From NCBI GenBank assembly GCA_032871835.1, contig CM065296.1:18455501-18519500 (forward strand): 64,000 bases of DNA. The letters run 5' to 3'. The notes beneath the pieces were generated by a model. It searched no databases, was not told where the DNA came from, and saw nothing but the letters and a program-made list of their open reading frames with translations. The position numbers and the translations under genes were made by a program. The stretch is from Dipteronia dyeriana. Lineage: Eukaryota > Streptophyta > Magnoliopsida > Sapindales > Sapindaceae. This document shows positions 33,312-45,298 of this stretch, one piece after another (positions within the stretch are counted from its first letter, which is position 1; every line of letters starts with the position of its first letter).

Positions 33312-34270
33312 CACAGAAAGGATGTAACAGGCATATAGATAAAGCAGCTAGATCATACAATGAATTGAAATATAGCCGCCACATGGAAGAGTTACGTAAC
33401 TTGCATGAGAATGTCGGTCTCCACAAGCGGTTTCGTGTACACTGTCCGGAAAAAAGGTATAGGGTTATGACAACAAATGTTGTTGAATGCATAAACTCAT
33501 GCCTAAAATTTGTACAGCAACTGCCTATGTTGACCTTGGCAAAGTTCATTAGAAATATGCTAAATAGGTGGTTTCATGATCGCCATCGAGCTGCACAGTC
33601 CATACGTCATCAGTTGACCGCCGTATCACATCTTGTGGTCCTCAAACGTGTTGAGATATGTGGTTATATGACCGTCAATCCAGTTAACTGGAATGTATTC
33701 TTTATCAAACGGTCCAGGATGCAGTGGACTATTGACTTAGGCCGGAAGACTTGCACATGCAATAAAATTCAAATGGACATGTTTCCATGTTCACACGCTC
33801 TTGCAGCAGTAAGGTACAATACTTGGATTTCACATCTTTGTGTTGTTGGAAATGGATTTTATATATAATTTGTATGTTCTTCCAGGGAGCGAAACTTAGA
33901 TTTCACTTCTTTGTGTGAGGACTTCTATAAGAGACAGACACTTATCGATGCATACTCGGTTCCTATTATTTATGTTGGCCATCCTTCTTCTTGGGTAGTG
34001 CCAGTCGACATCGCTGAGCGTGTTCTATTGAATCCATTAACCAGGAGGCAAGTAGGACGTCCGAGGGGGGACTGACATGTCTCATCTTCGGAGAGAACAA
34101 CCACTCAATCGTGTAGAAGATGTGGACAATCAGGTCATAATGTTAAGAGGTGTCCTAACCCATATTTGATTAATGATGGTCAAAACAGAGTTGTTCCTTA
34201 GGAATACCGGCGCAAGTGTAGCATATATCATTCAGTTGGAAACACAAAAAACAGACGTGCTCTCTGAAAG
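33312..34270 (+). pseudogene. mudrA-like transposase, C-terminal piece (SWIM and CCHC)
   Basis: After the target copy the sequence resumes with KAARSYNELKYSRHMEEL (frameshifted by one near 33335), then RFRVHCPEKRYRVMTTNVVE, the SWIM zinc finger CTCNKIQMDMFPCSHALAA (near 33752), a short intron-like gap (about 33840-33882), HPSSWVVPVDIAERVLLNP, RRQVGRPRG and a CCHC knuckle CRRCGQSGHNVKRC (near 34110), with a C-terminal tail to about 34270. This is the standard C-terminus of plant MULE transposases. A TGA follows GRPRGD. Confidence 0.85.
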
Positions 34271-34401
34271 ACTCCATCGTAGTATGAATGGACGCGTTTA
34301 GTTGGTAGTAATTTCCATTTGTTGTAATTGTATGACTTGTATCTCATTTCCATTTTCAACTCCATTTTCAAATTAAATGGGGATGTAAATTTTAAGTTTC
34401 C

Positions 34402-35562
34402 TATAAATAGCCAATTTTAGCTATAAACCAAAGATAAATTTTCCATTCTCCAAGCAAGGATCCAAATCTAGGATTACACAGTTGGGTACCAAGGTTCCTG
34501 GGGTCGAGTTATCATACAATCCCGCAGAAGCAAGGCGAGGTTGCCCATATTCTAGGAATACTTCAGGTAAAGCTCGATGTGATCAAATCAAGCTTCTTAC
34601 ATCGAAATAGAAGCCCGAAGCAAGGCCGACAAGGGAAGACCTAAGCTTTCCAAGGTCAAGATATCTCGCGACCACCCCGGAAGTCTGCTACCATTTCCAC
34701 TTGCAATGCGTCGAGTTCGTCCTATAATATCTCTCTATTTTGCCAAAGGAAGAACCGAATTTATCCAAGCAGGTAGGAGGAAGCCCGAAAAGCTTCATCA
34801 CTAATGAAGAATGCAAATACAATCATGTCAAGTTCCAAAAGGAACCTGGTAAGGTCAGATCAAGCTTCTAGTGCCGAGACTGGTACATATATGAACCTCT
34901 CCATGCAAGATAGCAAGCACCATATTCGATGACCTCTATGAGGCATCTCGCTAGTGCAACGTACATGATAATATCTTTTCTCAAACGTGCATTAAATCGT
35001 TACATTCGTGCAGATCAAGTGATTGAGTCCAAAGAGGAAACAAACATATCTCCCTCCAAGATATCTTCGAATCCATTAAAGTCAATGATATTTAAAACCT
35101 AGCTTCCCGTGCGATAAGAAGGATTTGATTCAGATATTCATGGTGAGAGGATACCGAGTAAAACCTAGTTGAACCATGTATAAATAGAAGGATCATAACA
35201 CGTAAAAGGAAAGGAATTCACCAACAAAGAACAAGTCTCCATTATCGCCTAAATTCTCTAAGGAGAACACGACCTTTTTTGATCTAATTATCGACGGGCA
35301 CGAAGCTTTCACCTCCATTGTACCCAAGAGAGAACGATAGTTTAAGTGATTTTTATATGTCACACTTGATTCATTTACATTAGTAAAACAATGCCACCTT
35401 CTTTACATATCCTTAGAATGTCGTGTTATCACCCATCTTCATCTCCAGTATCACACACATAAGCCAGGTACCAAAGGTACCACCCCCAACCGTGACATTT
35501 GAGGTAGTGGTCTTGAGAGTGTTAGCTGAAATTCCTCACCTCGAGTAAATTTTTGGTCAACA
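34402..35562 (+). repeat. Tat2 5' LTR
   Basis: It starts TATAAATAGCC (the partner at 47995 starts TGTTAATTG, so TG became TA) and ends GGTCAACA. It has a TATA-like TATAAATAG near 35178, then AGTCTCCATTATCGCC. It pairs with 47995-49170 across its whole length. Confidence 0.9.
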
Positions 35563-35567
35563 CTTTC

Positions 35568-35585
35568 TGGCACCGTCTTTGGGAA
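35568..35585 (+). other. Tat2 primer binding site
   Basis: TGGCACCGTCTTTGGGA, 5 bp after the LTR, matches the primer site typical of Tat/Athila elements (TGGCGCCGT followed by a G-rich end) with small changes. Confidence 0.7.
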
Positions 35586-35639
35586 AATCAACACCCAATC
35601 TATACAAGGCTTACGTGTTTAGTGTTTTATAGGAACTAT

Positions 35640-37340
35640 GAGGCTTCGCTCTTCCCAGGGATAACCCGATGCCTCAGGATAACAATCTGCTACATTAACC
35701 CGAAAGGCTTATAAGAAAGGTAGGAAGTCCGGGCATCATATCCAGGCTCTAGTACAACCAGCCGTGACGTGGGCTTCAGATCCCCCAGTAATAAGACAGG
35801 ATGTGCTCGATCAACAGGCAACCACCTACGTGGAGAACGTCTGTCTTCATTTGCTAGCTGAAGGAATCACAACTCAGTCGGCAAACCCCTATAATAAAAG
35901 GGAAACAAACAGACCTGGACCCCGGTAACCTGCCTTTGATTTGTTGAGAGCCCCCTCCCCCACCAGAACCAGCCGGTAATAGGACGGCCTCTATCTGAGA
36001 TTGGTTAGGGCCATGCCCCGGTTCCTTCCAGACCATTGTGCTACCAACCCTGACAGGTCAAATCTGCTGTAAATGTTCCACCGTGAGAATAACGTGACCC
36101 CCCTCACCTGGCAGCCTCCACGAGATAAGCCCAGGCTGAACAAGGAGGCAGCCAGTGAAACCCCCATGTAGATCCCCTTCATAAGAAAGACAGTTTAAAG
36201 TCTCCAGTTCATCTGAGTGGTCCGATAGAGAGGGATTCGAGGTCGATTCTGAAAGGTATGGAAACAAGAGCCTAAGGAACCATTTGGCAAAGCTACAGAA
36301 AGAGATCCAACCGATAAAGAAGGGGAAACATAAGGAATCCAAGAAGGATCCTTTGAGTTAAATGAATTCCCCCTTTACTAGAAGGATCAGGGAAGTCGAG
36401 CTCCCGTCAAAATTCAAGATGCTGGCAGACATGTTTTCTGGCACAGAAGTCATTCGGAGTCAACTAGAGAGCTTCGTCCAGCAGATGGAAGTCCAGAATA
36501 CTACAAAGGCCGCCATTTGTAGGATGTTTCCTAACACCTTGACTGACTATGCACAGACTTGGTTCAGAAAGATAAACTGCTAGTAGCGCAGATTCTTTCA
36601 CAAACTGTCAACCGACATTTGCTCACAGTTTCGGGGTGTCAAACCATGCCCGATGGATCCCATAGACCTTCAATATATGATCCAAAATTGAGGAGAAACT
36701 CTCCGGTCTTATAAGGAGCATTTTCACCTGGAAGTCATCCACTTTATCGAGGAGAAAACCCTTGCCAACTTCCATCGGAACTTGTGGGTGGGTTAGATTT
36801 CCTGATCTTTCGCAAAGCATCTTTTAGAGACCTAAAATGGAGCATGATGATATGAGAGCAGAAAAGCGCCAGAAGAAGGAGGCGCCCAGACCTGCGCCAG
36901 CTTAGAAAATCCAGGATAAACCCTCCAACAGGTCGATGTACAGTTTCCTTCCTTCCCAACCTCGGTAAGAACAATATTCTACAAGACGAACCCCTCCATG
37001 AGCTTTGTCTCCCCTAAGAGTCGTCGCCCTAACAACATGAGATGAACATTATACCCCCTTAAATGCGTCCTACGAGATGATCTACCTTGCCATTGGGGAC
37101 AAGGGGTTGCTCCAAATACCGACACCCATGAAAGTGCCAACAGACTAGAGGAACTGATATAAGTATTGTGACTTCCATGAAGACGTAGGGCATAACACAT
37201 CAGAGTGTTATAGCCTGCGTAACCAGATTGAGGCTCTGGTAATGGGAGGTTGCTTGGTAGTATTCTTATAGTAGGTTATGGATAATATCCAGACTGGAAA
37301 GGAGGTACAAGCGGAGATCCAAGATCATGACGATAAGTGA
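35640..37340 (+). pseudogene. Tat2 gag
   Basis: The gypsy gag domain is clear from 36362: FTRRIREVELPSKFKM, QLESFVQQMEVQ, CRMFPNTLTDYAQTWFRKI, then past a stop FSTQ-like SQFRGVKP and LRSYKEHFHLEVI. A zinc-knuckle-like YCDFHEDVGHNTSECYSL lies near 37160-37215, the form usual in Tat gag. Many stops and frame changes occur, and the N-terminal 700 bp is too decayed to read. Confidence 0.75.
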
Positions 37341-37559
37341 AAGGGAGAACAAAAGGACCTGATGCAACAAATCCAGGTCATACACATAATTAGTGAAGGA
37401 CCTACCTTGGCTGGCACCTTCAACAACTCAAGAAAAATGCATGCAAGGAAATTTCCCTACATTGATAAAAGTAGGGGTGTCTTAAAGGTAGACCAGAACT
37501 TAGTTGGCCTTTCTCAATCGGCCCATATCATTTTCACTGAGGCACATATGTATAACACT

Positions 37560-37960
37560 GTATAGCCTCACGACGATCTCATGGTGATCATAATGCAGAT
37601 AGCTAACTACGTGGTCCATCGTGTGCTTGTCGACATAGGCAGCAGCGTAGACATTCTCTTTAAAGACACCCTGAAGTAACATAACTTGAAGCAGTGGTGC
37701 TACAACAACTGTACAACTTTATTGTACGGCTTCACTGGGGACTCGATCGGTCAAAGATCCTTCTAGTGATCTCGAGAACCTTACCCTTTTAGCAGAACAT
37801 CATGATAGATTTCATTTTGGTTGACACCCCCTCAGCCTACAACGCCAAACTAGGAAGGTTGTTCCTGTCAGCCCTTAAGGGGGTCTTGTCAATCTACCAC
37901 AATGTCCTAAAATTTTCGGTTGGGAACAAGGTGGGCAAGGTGCATGAAGACCAGCAAGCA
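37560..37960 (+). pseudogene. Tat2 protease
   Basis: The segment VVHRVLVDIGSSVDILF is the aspartic protease active site with DTG changed to DIG, which should impair catalysis. An open frame from 37802 continues with FILVDTPSAYNAKLGRLFLS and GVLSIYHNVLKFSVGNKVG, the end of the gypsy protease domain. Confidence 0.8.
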
Positions 37961-38079
37961 GCTTTAAAATGCTATGCAGTGTCTACCAACCCAACAACTT
38001 TGGTAAAACGGTTCGCCCAAGTCGTAACAATCCAAGATGCAGGGGCAACTGATCATCTAGAGAATGGTCCCCTGATAAT

Positions 38080-39110
38080 GGATAAGGAAGAGCAAAGTAG
38101 GGAATGGGTCAACGGACACCCAGTCGATGAGTTAGAAGAAACACCAATCAGAGATGATGACCTCTCCATGGTAGTCAAGGATGGAACTACCCTGGAACCA
38201 AGAGAAAAGGTATGTTTGATCAAGCTTCTTCGAGAATTTAACGACATCTTCGCTTGGAACCAGGACGAGATGACGGTGGTCCCGATATCTCTGGCAACTC
38301 ATAGTCTAGCAGTATATCCTACCTTCAAACTAATCAAACAGAAGAGGCATCACTTCAACACTGAGAGGAGTATTGTAGTTCAAGAAGAAGTTTACAAGCT
38401 GATCAAAACTGGTTTCATCAAGGAAGCCCGGTACCCTAAGTGGACGCCAATATGGTCATAGTCACAAAGGCTAACAGGAAGTGGCGTATGTGTGTCGACT
38501 ACACTGACCTCAACTGAACATGCCCAAAAGATAGCTTTTCTTTACCAAAGATCGACTAGTTGGTGGATATAACTGCCGAAAATAAGCTCCTAAGCTTTAT
38601 AGACACATTCTCGGGGTACAATCAGATCGTGATGCTCCCCTACCGATGAAGACAATACCAGCTTCATCACAGGCCAGAGTCTGTATTGCTACAAGGTGAT
38701 GCCTTTCATCCTTAAGAACACAGGTGCCACCTACCAGCGATTGTTTAACCGGCTATTCATATCGAAAATAGGAAAGACAATGGAGATGTACATTGATTAT
38801 ATGATCACCAAATCCCGGAAAGCAGAGGAACACCAGGACTACCTCCGCAGAACTTTCTAGATAGTGAGGGGAAAACTGAATGCGGTTGAACCCCACCAAA
38901 TGTGCCTTCTGGTTGACTGCGGGAAAGTTCTTGGGTTTCAAGGTGAACGAGATGGGGATAGAGGAAAACTTGGAAACGATTCGAGCTATGTTGAACCTAG
39001 ATTCCCCAACCACTCTTAAGCAAGTTCAGGTGTTGGCAAGGCATATAACAACGCTTAACCTGTTCATTTCAAGCTCCACTGATAAATGAATCCCATTCTT
39101 TAAGGCCAGT
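38080..39110 (+). pseudogene. Tat2 reverse transcriptase
   Basis: The linker DIFAWNQDEMTVV (near 38245) is followed by VYKLIKTGFIKEARYPKW, a stop at 38459, MVIVTKANRKWRMCVDYTDL, PKDSFSLPKID, LLSFIDTFSGYNQI and, in other frames, the catalytic strand MYIDYMITK. The second Asp of YIDD is Tyr, so even an intact frame would be inactive. The thumb follows with LNPTKCAFWLTAGKFLGFKV (38880-39089). Confidence 0.85.
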
Positions 39111-39806
39111 AAACAACAGAAGAACATGAAATGGGACGATGATAGCGAGCGAGCCTTCCAAGACTTAAAGAATTACCTCGCCAGCCCACCGCTGCTAGTC
39201 AAGCCCATTCCGAGGGAGAAGTTACAGATCTACTTAGCTGTGTCAAAAACAACTGTAAGTGGGACTTTGGTCAAGGAGTGTAGGGATGGGCTCCAATGAC
39301 CTATCTACTACGTCAGTCATGCACTATCCAAACTGGAGAGGAACTACCTTCTCCTTGAGAAGCTCGCATTTACCCTGGTTTCCTCTACAAGGAAGCTTCG
39401 TCCCTCCTTTCAAGCCTATACAGTAGTAGTAGTGACAGATCAACCTCTTTGCCAATTCTTACAAAAGCTAGACATATCCGGAAGGCTAGTCTTGTAGGCC
39501 TTGGAACTCACCTAGTTTGATCTAAAATACAAGTCTTGGACAACAATCAAGACTTGAGTCCTCGCTAGCTCTGCGGTAGAGTTCTCCGCCCTCTCAAATA
39601 AAGAGACCCCAAGGACGTTGAATCTTGCTCTTGGGAAGCTTCCCAAGAACGGTAATTGGTCAAAATGTTGTAACGCATGGATTCTCTACATCGATAGAGC
39701 ATTTGGACAAATATGGGGATGAGCTGGCATAGTCCTGACAGACCCAGAAAGGACGGAATGTAGCCACTGTTTTAGGTTCGAGTTCAAAGCAACCAATAAT
39801 AAAGTG
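39111..39806 (+). pseudogene. Tat2 RNase H and start of second RNase H
   Basis: The first RNase H reads AFQDLKNYLASPPLLVKPIP, LQIYLAVSKTTVSGTLV, YYVSHALSKLERNYLLLEKL and VVVVTDQPLCQFLQKLDISG. The second begins WILYIDRAFGQIWG, GIVLTDPERTECSHCFRFEF, where the usual Asp-Gly-Ser/Ala start is altered. It is cut after NNKV at 39806 by solo LTR T and resumes at 42413. Confidence 0.75.
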
Positions 39807-40580
39807 TGTTAGGTTTTAGTTTGTGTTGGCATTAATTCCATATCAAAATGATGTTTACTTGTAATGACTTAGTTGTTTAGGTTCATGATGATTCAAGCTT
39901 CAAGAAAGAAGAAACAACAAGTCAAATCAAGTTCTAAGTCTTCAAAGAGAAAGGATGCAATTTGGTTCTACAAAGGTATACTAAGACCTTATCTTTCTCT
40001 TACAAGGCTTAGGCACACACACACATATCATACATTTGTGTCCCTGCGTCGTTGTGCACCATTATAGGCACACATATACAATTCATCCATATGTTTCCTT
40101 GCATCGTTGTGCACCATGTATAACACATTCACACACTTGGAGATGAATGCTCATGTATTGGTTTGGAAATAACATGTTTTGGAATATGCATGATTGGAAA
40201 CTATCTTTATGTAGTTTGCATTCTAGTGTGAATTGTGTTTGTGTGTGTATATGTTTGTATAACATGGATATTGAACTTGGATTTAGTCTTAAATCATTCT
40301 TGGTTGAGTTTCGGTCATTTCGTTTACTCATACTATTGATTTCAAGTTCTAAGTCAAAAGATACTACACTTTCAACTCATGTTTCATACATTCTCTTCGT
40401 CTTCATTTATTGAGTCAAATTATTATTTTTTGGGTTGAGTATCTTATATTTCATGTCCTTGTGATAGTTATCGTTCGTAATCCACAAATTAATTCGAATT
40501 CCGAGTTTGGAGGCCGGAGAACGGTCGAAGAACGCGAAGAGAGCGCGAGAGGAAAAGATTGCATCCAAGCAATCTTTCTT

Positions 40581-40652
40581 GAGATGGCGCGTTGCCATCT
40601 CGGGACAGAATGCTTGCTGCCCCGAGATGCCCATGTGCCATCTCGGGCAGCA
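40581..40652. other. Two GC-rich hairpins in solo LTR T
   Basis: Hairpin one is GAGATGGC/GCCATCTC (8 bp, 5 bp loop, 40581-40601). Hairpin two pairs 40615-40629 with 40639-40652 (14 bp stem with one bulge, 9 bp loop). Both share the core CCATCTCGGG/CCCGAGATG, so alternative pairing is possible. Confidence 0.7.
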
Positions 40653-41655
40653 TGCATTCTTGAGCTCTTAAGGGTGTTTTGGTCTTTTCATAATTCATTC
40701 TTATCCCTCTCCTTTATAATCTCTTTCCCTCTCACATTTCATTCTAAGAAGAAATTCAAATCAAGTGTGCAGAAATTTTCTCTCTAAATTTTCTCACCTT
40801 CCAAACACCATAACTTCTTCATTTGAACTCCGATTTGAGTGATTCAAAGTTGAGAGTGTTCATATATTCATCCTCCATCTTTTCTCTGAAGTTTTGAATT
40901 TATTTTTCTTCTTTTGTTGGTGTCTAATCATACAAAAATAGGACTGAACCTAAATCAACTAAGGTATTGATTTTCTCTCAAAGTTTTCTCTTAAAACCTG
41001 ATCAATTGCCTTGGGTTTTTTTCTTCTACATATATTTGTATATTGTGAGTGTTTTGATTTGTGTTTTGAACACTTTCAAAGGTAGGTTGAGTTTCAATTG
41101 AAATCATTCATGCTGAGTTAGGTTTTGATTTTGCCTATGTTATCACATGTTTGGGATTGTATTGTGCTAGCTTTGATTCTAGGACTATTTGATGATCTTT
41201 GATTGATTGATTTTGAGTAAAATAGTTCCTCAAATGTATTAGGCTCTCTTGGCCGAATTTCTCACATAATACATGTGCTTATGTTCTTTTGAGCTATTCA
41301 TGTGATTTGTTGAATCTATGATTAGGAATATGCTCTAGAACTTTTGCTTAAATCTATTTGACATTGTCATATGATTTTAGCATGTTTTAGGTTTTTGTGA
41401 TTTAAACTTGATCTTGTGATTTGTTGAACATATCTTGTGATTCAAGTTTAGATATATGCACGTATCTAGGATGTGATTAATATTGAACATATCTTACATG
41501 ATCTAGATTTAATTACACATGCATGACTAACTAGACTATATGTGATTTGTGCATTCATGCTCATGTCCAGTATTTACCATAGGATGTGATCATAGCATTC
41601 TATGTTGCGTGCTTGTTTGCGTTTTGCATTCATGATCACCTAGATGCCTTGTGAG

Positions 41656-41954
41656 AAGGAAGTCTTGACAATAGGTTTAAGACCTATGGTGTTGAGCAAT
41701 AAGTCTTGGCAAGAGGTGTGAAGCCTTGGATTGTCGAGTAAGGAAGTCTTGGCTAGAGGTGTGAAGCCTTGGATAGTCGAGCAAGAAGCCTTGCCTAGAG
41801 TTGGGAGAACTCGGATAGGTGAGAAAGGAAGTCTTGACTAGAGTCGAGAAGACACGGATAGTTGAGCAAGAAGTCTTACCTTGGGTTGTGAAGATCCGGA
41901 TAAGGTGAGCAAGGAAGTCTTGACAAAAGGTGTGAAGCCTCAGATTGTTGAGCA
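41656..41954. repeat. Minisatellite, 7 x about 43 bp, in solo LTR T
   Basis: Seven degenerate units begin near AAGGAAGTCTTGACTAGAGG and end GTTGAGCA or GTCGAGCA. No long frame is conserved between units, so it looks like noncoding tandem amplification within the LTR. Confidence 0.85.
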
Positions 41955-42412
41955 TAGGGTGGCAACTTCTAGAGTAGGATAGGAGGGTAGTTTCTAGGTG
42001 AAGAGGTCACTTGAGAGATTGTACTTGTCTTATCTACTAGTGGATTTGTTTGCCGGTGGCTGCCAGCCCGTGGATGTTTCCTCATAGGAGGTTTACCACG
42101 TTATATATTGTGTCAACTTTTCTCTATCCCTATCTCTCTAATATTTATATTGTGGATAGAACTTTCTTTGTATGTTGACTTCCTCTTTATAATATTGATT
42201 GTGTATATGTTACAATTACTTGTTTGTATCATACTTTACTTGTGTTTATATATTGATTAATTGTTTTTAATTTATATATAAATTGTGATACAAGCAATCT
42301 ATAGGGACAAACTTTTGTTTGCTTCTAAGGGAGTCGAAAAAGATGTCTAACCTATTCACCCCCCCCCCCCCTCTAGGTTAGCCTTGAGCATTTAACCGTG
42401 ATTGTATTTTCA

Positions 42413-42930
42413 AAGTGGAGTAAGAAGCCCTCCTAGCAAGGATGAAGCTCACCATCGAACTCAGAGCCGACTTTTTACACGTTAAGAGTGACTCATTACT
42501 CATATTTAACCAGGTTACTGGCTCTACCAAGCCAAGGGTGACAATATGGCTGCCTACCTAAAACTGGTTCAGTAACTGAGGGAAAGGTTCAAGAGGTTCA
42601 AGATTGAGCAGATACCCCAACAACAAAACCATGGGGTGAACATTTTAACAAAGATAGCAGCAAATAGGGGGTCAAGCCTTACGTAGGGGAGTGCCACTCC
42701 AGGTGATCTCCCAATCAAGCATAATAACGGGTAAGGAAATCTACCCCATTGAACGATTACCATGTTGGATGAACCCAATAGCTACCTACCTTTAAGAAAG
42801 AAAGCTTCCCGGGGATCTCGATCAAGCTCGAAAATGAAAATGATTTCAGTCTAATATTGCCTGGTGGACGGGTACCTTTACAGGAAGGGAAAATCCCTCC
42901 CTTTGCTTTGATGTCTACATCCTTCCGATG
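42413..42930 (+). pseudogene. Tat2 second RNase H, C-terminal part
   Basis: After the AAGTG copy it resumes KVE, stop, EALLARMKLTIELRADFLHV and KSDSLLIFNQVTGS, the expected continuation of the domain cut at 39806. It becomes unreadable after about 42600. The rest to 42930 is decayed linker. Confidence 0.7.
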
Positions 42931-43800
42931 CTAGTTGGGCTTTAAAAGAGGTTTATTCAGGGGACTGCGGGAACCATGTCGGTGGAGACGCTCTAGCTTA
43001 TCAGGTGCTTCGTATGGGGTACTATTGGTCAACAATTCACCAAGATGCGAAGATGTTTATCCAATCTTATGAACCATGCTAGAGAACCTCGAACCTGAAC
43101 CACCTTCCTCTTGAACGGTTATCCTTAATTAGAATACCGTACCATTTCATCATTTGGGGGTCGATTTGATCGGACCACTTTCCACCGTTCTGGGACAAGC
43201 TAAGCATGTTATAGTCGCTATCGACTATTTCACCTGGTTTGGCACCCCTCTCATTATTATCACCGACTTGGGAAAGTAGTTTGACTATGCCCGGTTTAGG
43301 GACGAACTCTGGTTTGCGTCAGTAGGCCACCCGCAGACTATAAGTTTAGTTGAAGCTACCAACAAGACCATTAAGAAATTGTTAAAAAGGAAGCTGCAGG
43401 GTCGAAGCAGTCATTCCTAAACACTTTGAGACAGAGAGCAATGAGGTCAAGCTCCGAGCTAGTCTAGACCTCATAGAAGAGAAACAAGATCAAATAGCTA
43501 AGAAAGTAGCGGTTTTTCAAAGCAAGATTGCCAAATATTTCAAAAGAAAGGTCAAGGTTAGGAGCTTTAAGGAAAATGACTTGGTTCTTAGGAAAGAAAC
43601 TCAGAACACCCGGATAAGAGCGGGATGGGGTCCTATGACCCAACTAGGAGGGGCCATATCTGGTGAAAGTGGTGGCCCGTAAAGAAGCGTACAAGCTCGA
43701 AGACATGGATGGTCAACCTATTGACCACACCAAGAATGCCGATCATTTGAGAAAGGTCTATCCCTGGATATAAGACTCCTTACCAGACTACCTTTATTTG
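42931..43800 (+). pseudogene. Tat2 integrase
   Basis: The zinc-binding part reads HSGDCGNHVGGDALAYQVL, MGYYWSTIHQDAKMFIQSYE. The core start is visible as WGSI plus DHFPP and VIVAIDYFTW in shifting frames. The ATNKTIKKLLKRKL end of the core, then LDLIEEKQDQIAKKVAVFQS, KIAKYFKRKVKVRSFKENDL and VLRKE (to about 43600) form the C-terminal region. Many frameshifts are present. Confidence 0.75.
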
Positions 43801-43961
43801 GGTATCAATAAATTTCTCAACAATAATGTACTACATCTTGATCATTAGTAAAGTCTGCTATTAATTTCTCCATCTCCGATTGTATTCTCCATGAGCTATT
43901 TCTCCATCTCTTACTGTATTCTCCACGAGTAAATTCACCATGATCGCCATGAACCAATGAG

Positions 43962-44330
43962 AGCTAGATAGCCTTCTTGATGCCTTGGTTCGACCCTACC
44001 CCCCGCCAAGAAAGGTCTGAGTGTAAGAGCATAGTTACCATCGAGATCTCAAGATCAGGATTGCTAGATAGCATTCCCGATGCCTTAGTCGAGCTTCCAC
44101 CCCCAAGAAGGGTCTGAGTGTTAGAGCATAATTGCCATCCATATCTCGAGACCAGGATAGCTAGGTAGCATTCCTGATGCCTTGGTCGGGCTTCCACCCC
44201 CTAAGAAGGGTCTGAGCTTAAAAGCATAGTTGGCATCCAGATCTCGAGACCAGGACAGCTAGATAGCATTCCTAATGCCTCAGTCAGGCTACCACCGCTA
44301 AGAAGAAGGGATGATCTGACAAGAAAAGAT
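43962..44330. repeat. About 98 bp tandem repeats after Tat2 integrase
   Basis: Copies start at 43962, 44062, 44159 and 44257 (spacing 97-100), each opening near AGCTAGATAGCATTCCTGAT and including AAGAAGGGTCTGAG and ATCTCGAGACCAGGA. The last copy is partial. The position matches the hypervariable 3' region of Tat elements, known as a source of satellites. From 44330 to 45298 I see decayed noncoding sequence and no supported gene. Confidence 0.85.
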
Positions 44331-45298
44331 CCTTATGGGATCCACTATGTACCATGATAGAATATCTTTAACAACTTGTTCTATTTGTTTGCCGATATTT
44401 CAACTTTGTAGGAACACAGTTATGGGAGCCCGCTATGGAGGCTATGGGTGAAATACCACAAGTTAAAGATACGGGCAAGGTCGACAAATACCTTGCAGGG
44501 GGACTACATTCCAAGACTTACAACACATAAAATTATACCCTGCTTGTTAACCTAAACTTAACAAATTTAAGGTCATTAGCTGCCAGATTTAGTTATTGCA
44601 GGATATCCTGGAAAATTACACCTAGATCGAGGCAAGAAGTATAACAAGGAGTATTTAACCAAGTTGAAGATTCACAAGCAGGAATCAGTTAGAGTAATCA
44701 TGGAGGAAATCATAACCAACTCCCATTAAAAACTACAAGGAAGCCTATCCCCTCTTAAGGCTACATACATCAAACAAGGAGCCCGGACCCTGGTTCCGAG
44801 AAACATCTACAATAAGAAGTAAAAAAATTGGTCATGAATAAAGTGGGGTGCCCACCCCCTTACCAGGAAATCAAGATAGGTCATAAAGAGATTCTGTCAA
44901 GCTCTGTCAAGCTCTGTCATCCTCTTGGTTCCCTCCCACCGCTTCTCCTTCCTACTGGTTTCTGCCTGCCTTCCTTTTTTTCCTGATAGTTAATCAGTCT
45001 GGTTATACTCTCCTGCCACTCCTTCTTTCTGGGGTTGCTAGCCTGCTTGCTGTCCAACCTGATCCTCTTCCAAGACTTCATTAACCACGACCATAACTTC
45101 AGAGAGAATGACCATATCCTGAGTGGTAGCAGTTAACCTCGTCTTCATCTGTTCACCACCTGACCCTGGTCCTACAAGCTTTTCAAGGCTCTCTCCGGCT
45201 CACTTCTAGACCTCAGTAAAACCTCTTTCCCACTTCAGGATAGCAAGGAGACCTTTCGTAGGTTGGACAGAATGAGACCTTATGCTTGTAGAAGCCAG

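Larger units (their letters stand above)
39807..42412 (+). repeat. Solo LTR T in Tat2
   Basis: 2606 bp, TGTTAGGTTTTAG to GATTGTATTTTCA, flanked by a perfect AAGTG duplication (39802-39806, 42413-42417). It contains two hairpins (40581-40652), seven copies of a 43 bp minisatellite (41656-41954), GGAGGTTTACCACGTTATAT near 42088 and a C-run before CTCTAGGTT near 42361. This overall plan matches copia LTRs A, B and E. Plus orientation is inferred from the position of these marks. Confidence 0.85.

Noticed and set aside
33840..33882. Insertion in the transposase C-terminus
   Set aside because: The gap is short, ends in CTTCCAG and lacks repeat ends, so a small intron is the simpler reading.
35854..37200. 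Minus-strand ORFs opposite Tat2 gag
   Set aside because: Plus-strand gag motifs are clear here; the minus frames have no recognisable content.
41656..41954. CRISPR-like array
   Set aside because: Units are contiguous and degenerate without unique spacers, in a plant LTR; it is a minisatellite.
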